DNA of 64,000 bases, from the NCBI GenBank assembly GCA_037013685.1, contig CM072905.1, positions 10,072,991-10,136,990 on the forward strand, in the 5' to 3' direction. This DNA comes from Acridotheres tristis. Lineage: Eukaryota > Chordata > Aves > Passeriformes > Sturnidae. The notes under the pieces are model-generated. The model searched no databases, had not been told where the DNA came from, and was given only the letters and a program-made list of their open reading frames with translations. Made by a program: the position numbers and the translations under genes. Below are positions 1-11,200 of the stretch, piece after piece. Every line of letters begins with the position of its first letter. The stretch's first letter is position 1.

Positions 1-129
1 GCCCCCATGAGCAGCTGGAACAAAGTAATGGCAATGAGATTCCTGAAGGAACACAAGAAGGGGAGGAGAAACACGAGTCCCAAGGCAGGAGACACAAGGA
101 GTATGTGGGAGGAGCTTGGGCAGTCTTAC
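1..129 (-). other. Start of MYOCD intron 4
   Basis: This is the sequence after the exon 4 donor on the minus strand, starting GTAAGACTG. Nothing else is seen in it. Confidence 0.8.
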
Positions 130-205
130 CTTGCAGAATGTGCATATTGACCAGGTCTGAGCGCTCAGGCCTGCTTCTGATCTTGTGCTTGAGATAATCT
201 TCAGT
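130..205 (-). CDS. MYOCD: Myocardin, coding exon 4 (RPEL2)
   Basis: This 76-base exon has the acceptor GTTCTGCAG and the donor GTAAGA. It begins in phase 0 and encodes residues 60-84, starting TEDYLKHKIRSRPERSDL and ending VNMHILQ, plus one G that would start an Ala codon in exon 5. The VNMHILQ ending is the myocardin form (MRTFs have VRMHILEE), supporting the gene call. It contains the second RPEL motif with its Arg-Pro pair intact; as I recall, human myocardin has RC in place of RP here. Exon 5 and the basic, Q-rich, SAP, leucine-zipper and activation domains lie beyond the left edge, so only the first 84 residues are in the window. Confidence 0.94.
143..145 (-). other. MYOCD: Met80 codon, likely alternative start of the short myocardin isoform
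   Basis: Counting from the exon 1 start, this ATG is codon 80. In mouse, the smooth-muscle isoform of 856 residues begins 79 residues inside the 935-residue cardiac form, at Met80. The codon number is identical here, and the context AATATGC has A at -3. Use of this start in this species is inference. Confidence 0.6.
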
Positions 206-3200
206 CTGCAGAACACAAACGCAAAGTTACCTGGCTAGAGCAGCAATAAGGTACTGAGAGCACTTGCCCCTGGGCCATCCCATGGCTCTTTTGGCTTTAT
301 TACAAGCTGCGTTGAGCCAGCTCCTAAATGACATTTTTCATCACTGAAACGCTTGGGCAGAAGTTCTTCAGAAAGGGAGCAACGTGTACATAGCTGCTGA
401 CTGTTCACTGCACCCACTGCTGTGCCCTCTGCCATTACTCTGATGCCTGAAATGTCATGAGAACTCATAGGAAGGGTGAGACCTATTCCCTGGCAGTGGT
501 GGGCCTGCACACCACGTCACCCTGCTCCAGAATGTCTTGGGAGCAGCGGCTTCTGTGGGAAGCCCAGCACTCTGGAGTGAGGTATCAGGCAGAACAGGTC
601 ATGAAGCCACTCAGACACTCTAGCCAGGTCAGCCACGAGGCTTAACCTTCCTGCAGCCTTGCAGCCCCTGTGCTCTGCAGTTCCTCACCCAAGCTGTGAT
701 ATGGGGTTGGGAAGACCTGCTTTGCAGTCACTGCAGCTGGGCTTGTGATGGACATGGTCCTGGAGCCTTGTGCCAACTCCTTCATGGCTTTAGGAACAGA
801 GAGGCACACAGAGGTACAGGAACACCATCCATAAGGGCCAAGAAAGTCAGCCCTGAGGGCAGATGACCTCAAGAATACAAATATAAGCTTATTCCCTGAT
901 GAAGAAAAGCTAGAGCTCAACTTAGACAAGCTCTTAGCTAAGCTGAGCTGCAAGAAGAAATAGTACAAAAATCGTACATAATTCAAAGAGATTAAAATCT
1001 TAAGGATAAATATAAAAGAATAATACAAGCAGTTGGAGCAAAATTGGAAATCCACAGTACAAAATGTACAGGATCATGAGAAAAAGATCTTATAAGGACT
1101 TCTGCAGTCAGGATCAGACAATGGAAAGTGCTGTCTGTTCCATAAACAGGAGAAATAATTGTTCATACTGCTGAGATGGCTACAGGATTTAATGCCTTTT
1201 AAAAACCATCCTCACTAAAAAGATAAATGGCTCTTTATCAAACAGGTGGCTCAGCCAAGAACCTTCAGCAACAAAAGAGAAGAAACCCCAGTTGTCAGGT
1301 TGGAGAACAGGTTAGAGGACACTCAGAGGAGTTAAATGTTCCCAAACATTTTTGAGACACATGAGGCTGGAGTAATAGCAACTATCTATGGCCTTCCAGG
1401 AAACTGGGCAAAGGAGAGTAATTGCTAGCTTTAAAAGAGATGGGAAGAAGAAACCAGGAAATTATAAAGCAGACAGCAAGATACTGGACCAAGTAATCAA
1501 ACAATCTATATAAATGAATTTTGAAGATAGCAAGGAGGTGAGCAACAGCCAGGATGGATTTATCAAGAACGAATCACATCACACCAACCAAAATTCCTTC
1601 TATGGAGAAATGACAGTTTTCTCTTACAGGAATAAACAATGAATATCATGCAGCTTGACTCGAAGCATGTTTTGACATTATCTCCCATGGCTTTCTCACA
1701 TGCAAGCCAGAGAAATTTGGTCTGGATAAGAATAATATAAAAAAGGAGCATAGCTGTGGATCACCAGAGGAATTGGAAATGGCTCAGAGTCTAAACAGAA
1801 TAATAAATCAAATCCTGTTACAAAGCAATTTTTCCTGCTAGTCAATATATTACTTATTGCCTTGAATGATAGAAGACATACTCCTTCATTCTAAATCATT
1901 CAAGGCTAGCTGATTACAGTGCACCATGATTTGGCACAATTGATGATCTGAAATACATGTGCTACAGTTTCAAGAAGGGAAGGGCTGTGTTCAGGTCACA
2001 GCCACAGCTAAGCCAGCTGATGAAATTAAGCACTACAGTGGATGGAGACTTAATGCACCAGAGATACTCGTGCAGTGGTCACTGGACACGGCCTTAGGCA
2101 GAAATCAGTTACTTCATGCATGGAAAAGTATAAAAGGCTCTGAAGAGTCCAGTGATCAGCAGCTGACCCACAACTCCAAACCAGCAAGGGAGACACAGCA
2201 CAGGTCAGCTCGGCCCTGCTCTGTGCCCTGCACCTGAAAAGGTCCATGGAAGGGTCTGGGCAGACAGCTACAGACATCACCACTGAGTCAGAGATGAGAT
2301 CAATGAGGGGAGTAGACAGGAGGGGAGGTTGGTCAGTCCAGAGGTGAGATGGCTATTGGGACACAGGAGGCAAAACACCTTTTAAAACTGTGGCAGGGAA
2401 AAAAAGAGTTCTGAATATACACACAGTAGTGTGCTCAAACTTCAGCAGAACATCTTGAGCTGGGAATCAGGGGCCAAGTGTTCACAGCACAGTTCAGAAA
2501 GCACCAGAGCAGGTCACAGGCAGTGGGAGTCTGTCAGAGCTCACACCCCAGAGCAGCTCACTGTGGGTGTCCCTCAGTGCTCACACATGAATCAGGACCT
2601 GCCCAGTGGGGCTGTCCTGCTCTGGGAAGAGCCCTGGCAGCCACCCCACAGCCCCTCTGTGCTGGGGTGCTGGGTGAGTGCTCAAACCCTGCTGATCCAG
2701 ATGGCCCCAGGAAAGCCAGCCTGCTCTCTGTCCTCCACCCCAGCAATCTATTATAGGACATCAAAGTCTGCTGTGGTGGCCCACTGCCAGCCTCTAACAT
2801 AGCCAGTGACATGTTTAAACAAATAATAGACATTTTATTTACTAAAGTCTTTACAACGCCTTACCCTCCCCCCCCCTATTTTTCCCAGCTTATTTCCACC
2901 AACACAATCCCCTGCTTGGCCCATGTGTAGGTTTGCCTGGTTCCTGTGCCAGGTCAGAGTAAGCTGGTGTCTGCACCTGAGTGCATTTAAACTCATGTAA
3001 TGCATTTCCAACTAATCCTTAGATCAGGTCCTGACTTGGGCTCAGCTCCAGCTGCTGTCCCACAGCTGTGTTTCTGCTGTGACTTCAGTTCCTTTGGACC
3101 CTGGCTGTTAATAAGCTGCATTTGTGTCTCTGGGGTGCAAATGATGAAGACTTCAGATGCAAGCTTTTTTAACATCAGCTGAAGCAGAGGAGCTTTCACA

Positions 3201-4555
3201 ACACATGAACAGTTATCTGCTTTCTGTTTGCACAACATCAGTTTGGGGGAGTATCAGCTAAACAACAAATGCCTTTGAGTAACTGTCTGGAAACAGCAGC
3301 TGATCTTCCCGGTCCCAGGTCTAAGCAGGGCAGCTTTGCAAGGGAATAATATTTGTTATGGGCTGTGTTCAGTGTCTTCATTAGCACTTTCTAAACATGC
3401 CTGTGGTTTGGGATAGACTAGACCATCCTTCCCCTTTCCCCAGGCAACTAGCCAGTGAAAGCTTTTGAAGAGAAAGAGAAAGAGACACAAATGTATACTT
3501 TAACTGTAAAATATATGACACTTCAAGGATACTTTGGATTGCTTGAAATTTTTTAAGCATACTAATCTTTCAGAGTCATACTGTATTTCTTATGCTCGCC
3601 ATTTATTACCACAGGAGACTTGGGGCAAGTGATTTGGAGTGTGTTTAAGTTCAGAAGAGCACTTCCCTGTATTTCACAATCATTCTTCCTTGCAAAGGTC
3701 CTTTCCCATGTGACTGTAAGAACATTTTGCAGATTAATGGAACAAATTCTTGTGTTCAAGCAAAACCTGCATGATTAATTGCTTCCCTTTCTGGGATGAT
3801 CCCTCCAGCTTGATCAAGGCTGGATTGTTGGCAATTGGAAAACCAATGTGATTTCCCAAAAAGTGATCAGATCACAGAGTTTCAGAGTGTTCTGGAAATG
3901 GCTACGGCCTTTGTCAGTGTTTAGGGAAGCCTGGTATGGGGTGGGTGGGAGCCTGGCCCATTTCCCCCTTGGATGGTGTGTTCTAATGGCCAAGCTGCAC
4001 TGCAGAGCTAAAAGCCAGAGCTCCTGCCTGGTGACAAGTGTGAATTCCCTGGGGGCTGGCTGCAGGTGGCACCTGCATTCCCCCTGCACACTTGCTGAAT
4101 ATGTTCCCTCAGGCCTGGCCACTGCTGGCACTGCTCTGACCTCGCTGCAGGAGTGCAGAGCAGCCAGCACAGGAGAAACAGGCTGTGGGTGTGAAGGAGG
4201 AGAAGCAGCAGTTCCACTGGTGACACATTTACTGCAGGGACTGACAAAGCCATGCTGAACCCTGCCCTGCCTTTTATAAAACCTGGGGCTGCTCTAAAAC
4301 CCCACAGCTCAGGGCACAGATGCCACCTTTGCCCTTTTTTAAAACCTTCCCTGCTGGGAGAAGGGTTCTCCAGAGTGTTTGTGAGCCTGGAAGCATTTCT
4401 GAAAGCAGGGCAGGTGCCTTGCCCCTCATCCTTGGCCACCAGGCCAGCGTGGAGGGTGCCAGAGGAGGGGACAGTGGTGGAAGGTGCTTTCAAACCCCGT
4501 GACTCATGCAAAGCAAGCCCATGTGTTCCCTCATTGGGATGGCTGCAGGAGTTAC
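206..4555 (-). other. MYOCD intron 3
   Basis: This 4.35-kb intron has consensus ends. It holds a decayed CR1-like stretch (about 880-1890) and a short poly-C run near 2868. Short open frames of up to about 170 codons on both strands lack splice context and similarity, and I treat them as chance. No other gene, RNA or recognised regulatory motif was seen. Confidence 0.85.
880..1890 (+). mobile_element. Ancient, heavily decayed CR1-type LINE fragment (reverse transcriptase part)
   Basis: Read on the plus strand with frameshifts, the best part (about 1420-1720) follows the CR1 reverse transcriptase: a stretch like 'FKRDGKK.PGNYR', then DGFIKNESHHTN (from about 1553), then a block like LDFSKAFDTISHGFL at about 1650-1695. 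The nucleotide pattern resembles old CR1 families of reptiles and birds rather than young avian copies. Stops and indels show it is dead. The outer limits are vague. Confidence 0.5.
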
Positions 4556-4611
4556 CTTGGCTCGCTCCAGACTTTTTCGCTGTTCATGGAATGCAGATGG
4601 GCTTTTCAGTG
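4556..4611 (-). CDS. MYOCD: Myocardin, coding exon 3 (RPEL1-RPEL2 linker)
   Basis: This 56-base exon has the acceptor CTGTTGCAG and the donor GTAACT. Joined to the C left by exon 2 it encodes exactly 19 residues (41-59), PLKSPSAFHEQRKSLERAK, and ends in phase 0. The FHEQRK core is shared by myocardin and both MRTFs. Human myocardin has the same exon length but diverges after FHEQRK, whereas this sequence follows the MRTF pattern SLERA. The segment links the first two RPEL motifs. No frameshift or stop is seen. Confidence 0.95.
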
Positions 4612-7600
4612 CTGCAACAGGAAAGAAAGAGGAGCAGTCAGCACAGGAGCGGAAGCAAGCAGCTACCAGGATATTCAGCAACAGCATTTTAATGAGTGCT
4701 ATAAAAATAGCAACACAAACTAGCTGTTCTCTTTATTGTGCTGACTAAAAATAACTCAGGAAAGCTCTGGGAAATCCCTTGCTCTCAGCCAGTCCGTGGC
4801 AAGAGAGCAGGGGGGATGGAGAGCATGGGGAGAGCAGGAGGCACGTGGGCAGGGAGGGATGCAGGCTTTGAAACACAGTGCTCTGTGGGACTCGTCAGAG
4901 AGAGGATAAATCTTTTCCCTGCCATGTTCCCTGCAGGTCGTGGAAGGCACCACAGCTCCAGAAGACACATCTGGGAAGAGCAAACACCTGTGAGGGAACC
5001 TCACCTGAAAGTAAAACCTGTAGGTGACTAAGGCCTAAGGTCAGCAGGAAAATGAATACCTGCCTCAGCTCTTGGGGTCTGTGGTGCAGCCTCCAATGAG
5101 GGCATTGCCAGGTGGTCCTTCATCCCTCTTCTGTGACTGACCACTAGCATTTGTCCTGACCCCTGCTCAAAAGCAGCTGTGTCACATGGGATCTCCCTGG
5201 GCAGGCAAGCAGCAGATCATGTCCTCAGCATCTCCTGACTTCAAGGAGGATTAACCCAGTGGCACTCCCAAAAATAGGCCAATATTCCCTGGCTCTGGAC
5301 CAGTGAACACCAGTCCCATGGAGCAGCCTGTATTGGAGTCATGGAGAATCTTGCACATTTCCTTGCTTACTGTGGTGCAGTAGAAATCAAGGCAGAATTT
5401 GCATAGAGAAGGGGTTAATACTTCTCACGTCCTACAAAAATTCTTTTCTGTCTGTGTAAGCAGACAAAACTAACTGTTCCCACCGGGACAAGGAAAGGGA
5501 AGGTGTCCTGACCCACAAAAACAGTCTGCTGCAACCCTTTGGCAACAGAAATTCTCTCTCCATCTTCTGAATGGGATCCAATAAAGACAGAAACTATTTT
5601 CATGCAGGCCTTGTTATCCTCCATCAGTCTAGGGGAGGATGAAAAGAAGACTGGGGAGAAACAGGAAAGGTTTGGGGCCCTCTGAATTGGCTTTTGGTAG
5701 TCAACACCCAGGCAACCCCTGGAACATCCAGTGAATCACAGAAAAACACAGAAGGCACATTCCTACTCCTGCCATTTGGAAAGCAGACAGACAGACAAGC
5801 TGATGTTGCTGTGCCATGCCCCAGTGAGCAGCCACCAGCACTGGTGACAGCTGGTTTAATCAGAAGCAAAATTAAATAGTGCACATGAGAAAATGAAGTT
5901 AGCAAGAGATGACTTTCCCAGCCCTGCTCATGTGAAGTACTGATGTTGGCATGGCAGTGTGCTACAGGCACTGACCAAGTGCTGTGCTATTCAAGAGGAA
6001 AGTGCTGCAGAGTTTAGTAATTTACCAAGATTTTTTGAAGAATTATGTGGGTGCTGCAGCTTGTCTCAGTCTGCAGAACAAATAAAGACATTGCTAGCAC
6101 TGCTAGTTCAGAGAACTTGTCAGGGGATGACATTTCAGCATGAAATGGGTGACAGCCTGGAGGCACCAGAGCAGAGGTGCTGTGTGTGGTGTTGATCACC
6201 CTGGGACAGTTTTAAGGCTTCAGTGAGGATAATGTGGTGGCTGTGTATAGCAGGAGGTATTTTTGCACCTTCAAGCACAGGTATTTTTGCAGTCCATCAC
6301 AGCCAGGGAGACTCACCTGGTCCTCAGAACCAACATGGCATGGGAAGATATGGTTAACAAAGACTTGTTTTTGGTGAGGAATGTCTGCACATGCCCAAGC
6401 CATGGGGAAGCTGGCTGGGGCTCCCATGTATTAAATGCTAACATCTGACACTTCCTCCTGATGTCAAATTCAGCAGTTAAATTCTGCGTGTTTGTTTTTA
6501 TAATGGCATAAGTGCCTTTTCTTCTATTACTTTCAGTGAGTGAACCGTGCTCAAGTTTCCCAAAATGGTCTTCTTGGACAGAAACCAGACTGCAAAATGT
6601 CAGCCTAGAAGTTGGAAGTGCAAAGAAGCTGTAAGTAACAGGAAAATACCCTTCAGCTGCCATCAAATATATTTGGCTGAATACTTTGCAGTGTGTAAGG
6701 TTTGAGCTGTCGGGTGCCACGTGTGACAGAGCAGCCTTGCAGAGCAGCCCCAGGTGTACAAACCTCTCACTGCTGCCCCATGTTCTTGCATTACTCTAAC
6801 AAATATCACAGTATTTTGTCTAAAGCTTCAGCTCCCGGAGTCTTGTGATCAAAGTGCCTGCCCTTTCATGGCAGGCAGCATAAAATCTGAATGCTTAAAG
6901 AAATAAACAGGCAAAATGTGGAAAGAGTATGCATTTATCAGTCTTAAAAAACATTGATCATTTTGGCCGTCATGATTTTTGTCATCCTGCTCAAGTTTTC
7001 CTAGTGCTTGGTGCTGACAAGAATGTCCTGAGAAGGCATCTGCTGTTCAGCACAATCCTCCAGGAAGGACAGGGGAGGGACAGGGTGCAGCAAGCAGTGC
7101 TAGAGCCATGCTCTTAGAGAGGTGGTGTTCTGCTGCTTAGGCAAGAGCTCCATCACAGTCTTCAAGGGCAGAAGAGACAGAAGTGACACAGCCTCTGGGA
7201 AAATTGTGATCTTAGCAGTGAACCCAAGGGGTCCTTGATGAGACAGAAAGAAGAATCCTCTACCTGGGTCCCAGGTAACCACAGATTTGCACATGGAGCC
7301 TGAGCTAGGTCAGGATGGAGTATTCCACTGGGCAGGGCTGAGCTCCCAACATCTTTTCTCCAGTGGTGCTACAGCTTTCATGATGCACCTGCAGGTGCAG
7401 AAGGGGATGGTTTTCATTCACTGACTTTTTGGGCTCTAGCAACTGACTTTGTTGCAGAATGATTTCATGGTAATGCTGTCCTGGAGTTTGTCCTCCAGGC
7501 TCGAATGCCAGGTGAGCAGGGGTGGATGGGGTCAGAGGGTGAACACATTTGTCCCTCTGTCACACAGCAAGCAGCCCTCGTGGGGGTTCACTGGCCTCAG

Positions 7601-8142
7601 GTGTGCACTGACAGCTCTGCCCTGGGGGGCCCTGCCTGGGCACAGACCTGGGTATGGCTCAATCCTCCAGGGATTGCACTGGGGCCAAGGCAGTGCCCCA
7701 GAGCTGCCTTCCTCCCCAGCCTCCTGGAATGAGCCCTCTCATCCTCTTCCTTGTCCTGGCACAGAGGTTTCTGGCTTTTACAGGAGGACAGGAGATTCTC
7801 TGCCCTTGCCTACATGAACAGCTTTGTGAGTCCTCTGCTTGAGCTGGACATGCTTGTCCTGCTACAGTGACCTCTGGGACAGGGAGCTCTGCAGCTGAAA
7901 TTTTGGATGGTGTAAAGTAAGCATCTCTCCTGACTTCAGTTTGAGCAGGGGCATTATAGTCTGTGTGATAAATGCACTGTACAGCACCAGGGATCATCAC
8001 GTTTCTGCAGGGCTGGAAGCAAAGTCCCCCTGGTAGAAATTTGCTCTGAGCTGTGGGGGTCTGGTGCCACACAGTACCCGAGCAGTGCCCAGTGAGCACA
8101 GCCCTCTAAGCCAGGATGAAAAAAGCAGAAGAAGATACTCAC
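4612..8142 (-). other. MYOCD intron 2
   Basis: This 3.5-kb intron lies between exons 2 and 3. It has no recognisable repeat or gene. A CCAAAAATAGG motif at about 5270 resembles a CArG or MEF2 site but fits neither consensus. Open frames here are short and unlike known proteins. Confidence 0.85.
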
Positions 8143-8208
8143 GTGGCATGATGCCTTGGTCTGCCAGCTGCTCACGGGTCCTTCTCTGCTGGAGCCGTAG
8201 CTGTAAAA
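8143..8208 (-). CDS. MYOCD: Myocardin, coding exon 2 (RPEL1 region)
   Basis: This 66-base exon has the acceptor TCTCACAG and the donor GTGAGT. With the carried G it encodes residues 19-40, starting VLQLRLQQRRTREQL and ending QGIMP plus one base. This is the first RPEL-type motif. In MRTF proteins RPEL motifs bind G-actin and hold the protein in the cytoplasm; mammalian myocardin binds actin poorly and is nuclear. VLQLRL, rather than the VLQLKL of MRTFs, fits myocardin, while RTREQL and GIMP look MRTF-like (comparison from memory). Exon length and phase equal those implied by the human protein. Confidence 0.95.
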
Positions 8209-11200
8209 CTGTGAGAGACAGAGTGTCAGGGAAAGGGGCAGGATTGTCCTGAGGTGCTAATTCAGGGACAAAGCGTGTAGGGTCTGTGTGTGGCACAGAG
8301 GTCTGGCACTGATCCCTGCTGCTGCTGGACCAGCCTTGTGAACAGTTTAGCTCATCCCATCACTCAGGTAACCATGCCTGTACTTTGAGTTAGTGTCATA
8401 TTCTACACCTTTGGTTTTGAAAATTTGTCCTCGAGAGGACACCCATATCACAAGGTGAAATACAGAATTCAGTTCCATGCTTTCCTGCTGGAAGCTCACT
8501 AGAGCTTGCCATGAATACAGACACCTCAGTCACAACATAACCACACACTTCCCTGCCCACCAGCACAGCCTCAGGCTGCTTCTCCTCCGCTGCCCAGAAT
8601 GAGCTGGAGTTGGAAGGAAAAGAAAAGCAAGAATGACATTTTTGACCTTGGGAGCAACCTGCTGAGCTCTGCCAACAGCTCATGTCTACAAAACAGCTCT
8701 CCTGGGATGTGGGATGGAGCTGAAAAATAATCCCTTCCAGAGCAGTCCCCAAGGCATGGGGCTCCCTGAGATGCCATTGCTTGTGACTTTTCCATGTCCT
8801 CTGTACAAACCATGTTTCACATTCAGAGCAAATGTTTAGTGAAGGCTTCATGTGGGACAATGATCTCCTGCCAAATTCCAGCACTTCTTTGGACACCAAA
8901 GATAGATTCTTGCTGTGAGGGAAAAATGTAGCCTTCAGTATGTGGTAAAGTCTGTGTGTGTGCTGTTCTTCTTAACCCAGGGTGAAGCTGATGGCTGAAG
9001 TCACTGGCAAACCTTGCTGAGTTGTAGCCCTCCTCTGCCCCATGGCACCACCACCCTCTGTAAGTACTGGTTCTGCCTGTGGACATGGATTTAGACCCTC
9101 ACTCTCTGGGTACCTACACTGCACCCAGTTATCTGCACTCCCTTTGCAGAATTCATCCCCCTCTGGGGCCCTCAAAACCAAATGAGACAGTCCAGGCTCT
9201 GGCAATGCCTGTGTTTCCTCCTGGGCCATGCAGCCAAGTTAAAGGTAGCCAGCTCCTGGCTGGGATCTCACACAGGGTGAGATGTACCCCAGTTTCTCTG
9301 CACAGAACCTTCTCTGTGACTGCTCACAACACTGAAGAGCAGTGCAGAGCTTGGCACTTTCCCTAACAGATGGATCTTTATGGAATAGGTGAGCTAAGGG
9401 AAGTGAGAAACTGTCCAAGAATAAAACCAATCTGTCAATCACCCAAGAATGGTTCTGTACTCTCCTAGTCCAGTATCCCAGGCATTAGAGCATCCTGCTC
9501 TAACTGAGGCAATTTACACACAACATCCCATTATTAACAGGAACCAGAGACAGCAAAGCCTTCTCGAGTCACATCCACCACCCTGCCAAGGACACAGCAG
9601 TGCCCCATCAGGCTGTAAAATATCCTGAGTGAGGATCCTCCATCACTTCCCTTCACAGCTCCCACGTGTACCAAATTATTTGCACCATTTCACTCCAACT
9701 TCCGACACAGCCAGACCAAGTGATGTACCACATCCATAGGCAAGGGGGATTCGAACAGTCTGTGCATTCAGGGCCCACATTCCCTGCTGCTTCTGCTTAT
9801 TTCATAGCCCTTCCTAGCAAACAAACAATTCACCAGCCCCCTGGAGCAGCCAGCTGTCAGCCAGGCTGGTGAGGAGGAGAAGGACAGGGTACAAATCCCC
9901 TTGGAGCATAGCTGGGAAGGTGATGATGATTTCCTGTGTGGTTGGTGTAAGATTCATCATCTGCCCTGCTGCAAGAAGTGATAAAAACGTGTGGGTTTCA
10001 CTGCCATAGCTCTCCCAGTGTTTGGCTGCAGGAGCAGTGCTTGGGAACCCAAATTCCCCAAATCCCACTGCCCTCCACTGAGCAGGGCACAGTCTGGGGG
10101 ATCCCCCCACTGGAGCTGGTCCATGCTCCACCTCACAGCCTCTCCTTTGCCTCCTGCCCTGTGGATAGACTGTCACAGAGGGGATCTGGGACTACGTAAT
10201 GATCATTTTGTGCAGGAGAAAAGGTCTCCAATTTGGTTTTTCTTGCTGATGGGTAGAAAGGCTGTGAGCCAGCAATGTCACTCACTGCTCTGGTGTGACA
10301 GCTGAGCGATTCCATGGGCAGGTCACCTCCCCTAGACAGGGAGTTCATCATGGGCCATGCTGAGCTTAGCTTACAAACATCCTTAAGTCTGGCTCTGGCC
10401 CATCCTTAAGCTACAGGGCAAGGAGGAAAATTTTATCCAGCCTTGTCTGTTCAGGACATGCTGTCAAAAAATGTGAGGACAGGCCAGTGCAAGTACCAGT
10501 CACTTCCGGGAGCAGCACACACGCAACAGTTGAAATAGTTATTTTAGCCACCAAATATCCATCCCAGTCTGGACCTCCTCATGCAGTAGGATTCATGACT
10601 CGACTCTCAGATATTTCTGTGAACTTCCAAAACCTGTTGCAAACCATCTGAAGAAATGTAGTGGACAGTGTCAGACAAAAATGCTGAACATCTCTGCACA
10701 AGAGGGAGGCAATCTCTGAGGCAGTGCTGCAGTTTGCAGCTTGGCAGATGCCAGCTTAGGGTTTGCACCTTTCCCTTACAACCAACAGTGCTTAAAAACA
10801 GGGCTGGAGGGGCCCCTGGCACCATCCAAGCCACCATTTAGCTGCTTCTTTCCTTGAAGCTGTGTCCAACTCCAGCTGCATTCCTTTCCTCTTTCTCTGC
10901 TGCATGTCTGGAGGTCTGAGCTCTGAGTACTGTATGGGAATTAAATTTTCAGGAACATTCTTATTTTTAAAGGGAACGACTGTGCTAACACTTCAGAGGA
11001 ACATTTATCATACGAAAAGTGGCTGGAGCACTGAAGAGACAATCTTGGTCCCACCCCCCAGCATCCTTGTTGCCTGCCTACACCGGTTTGGATGGTGAGA
11101 AGTGCCAGCCACGGAGCAGCCGTGCACACTGGTCATCCTGTGCCACCCCCAGCGGAGAGACAGCCTTTCTTTCAGCAATCCTGCTCTCTCCTGGGGTGCC

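Noticed and set aside
5271..5281. CArG or MEF2 site CCAAAAATAGG in intron 2
   Set aside because: It has seven A/T between CC and GG instead of six, and one mismatch to MEF2; a single degenerate site is not evidence.
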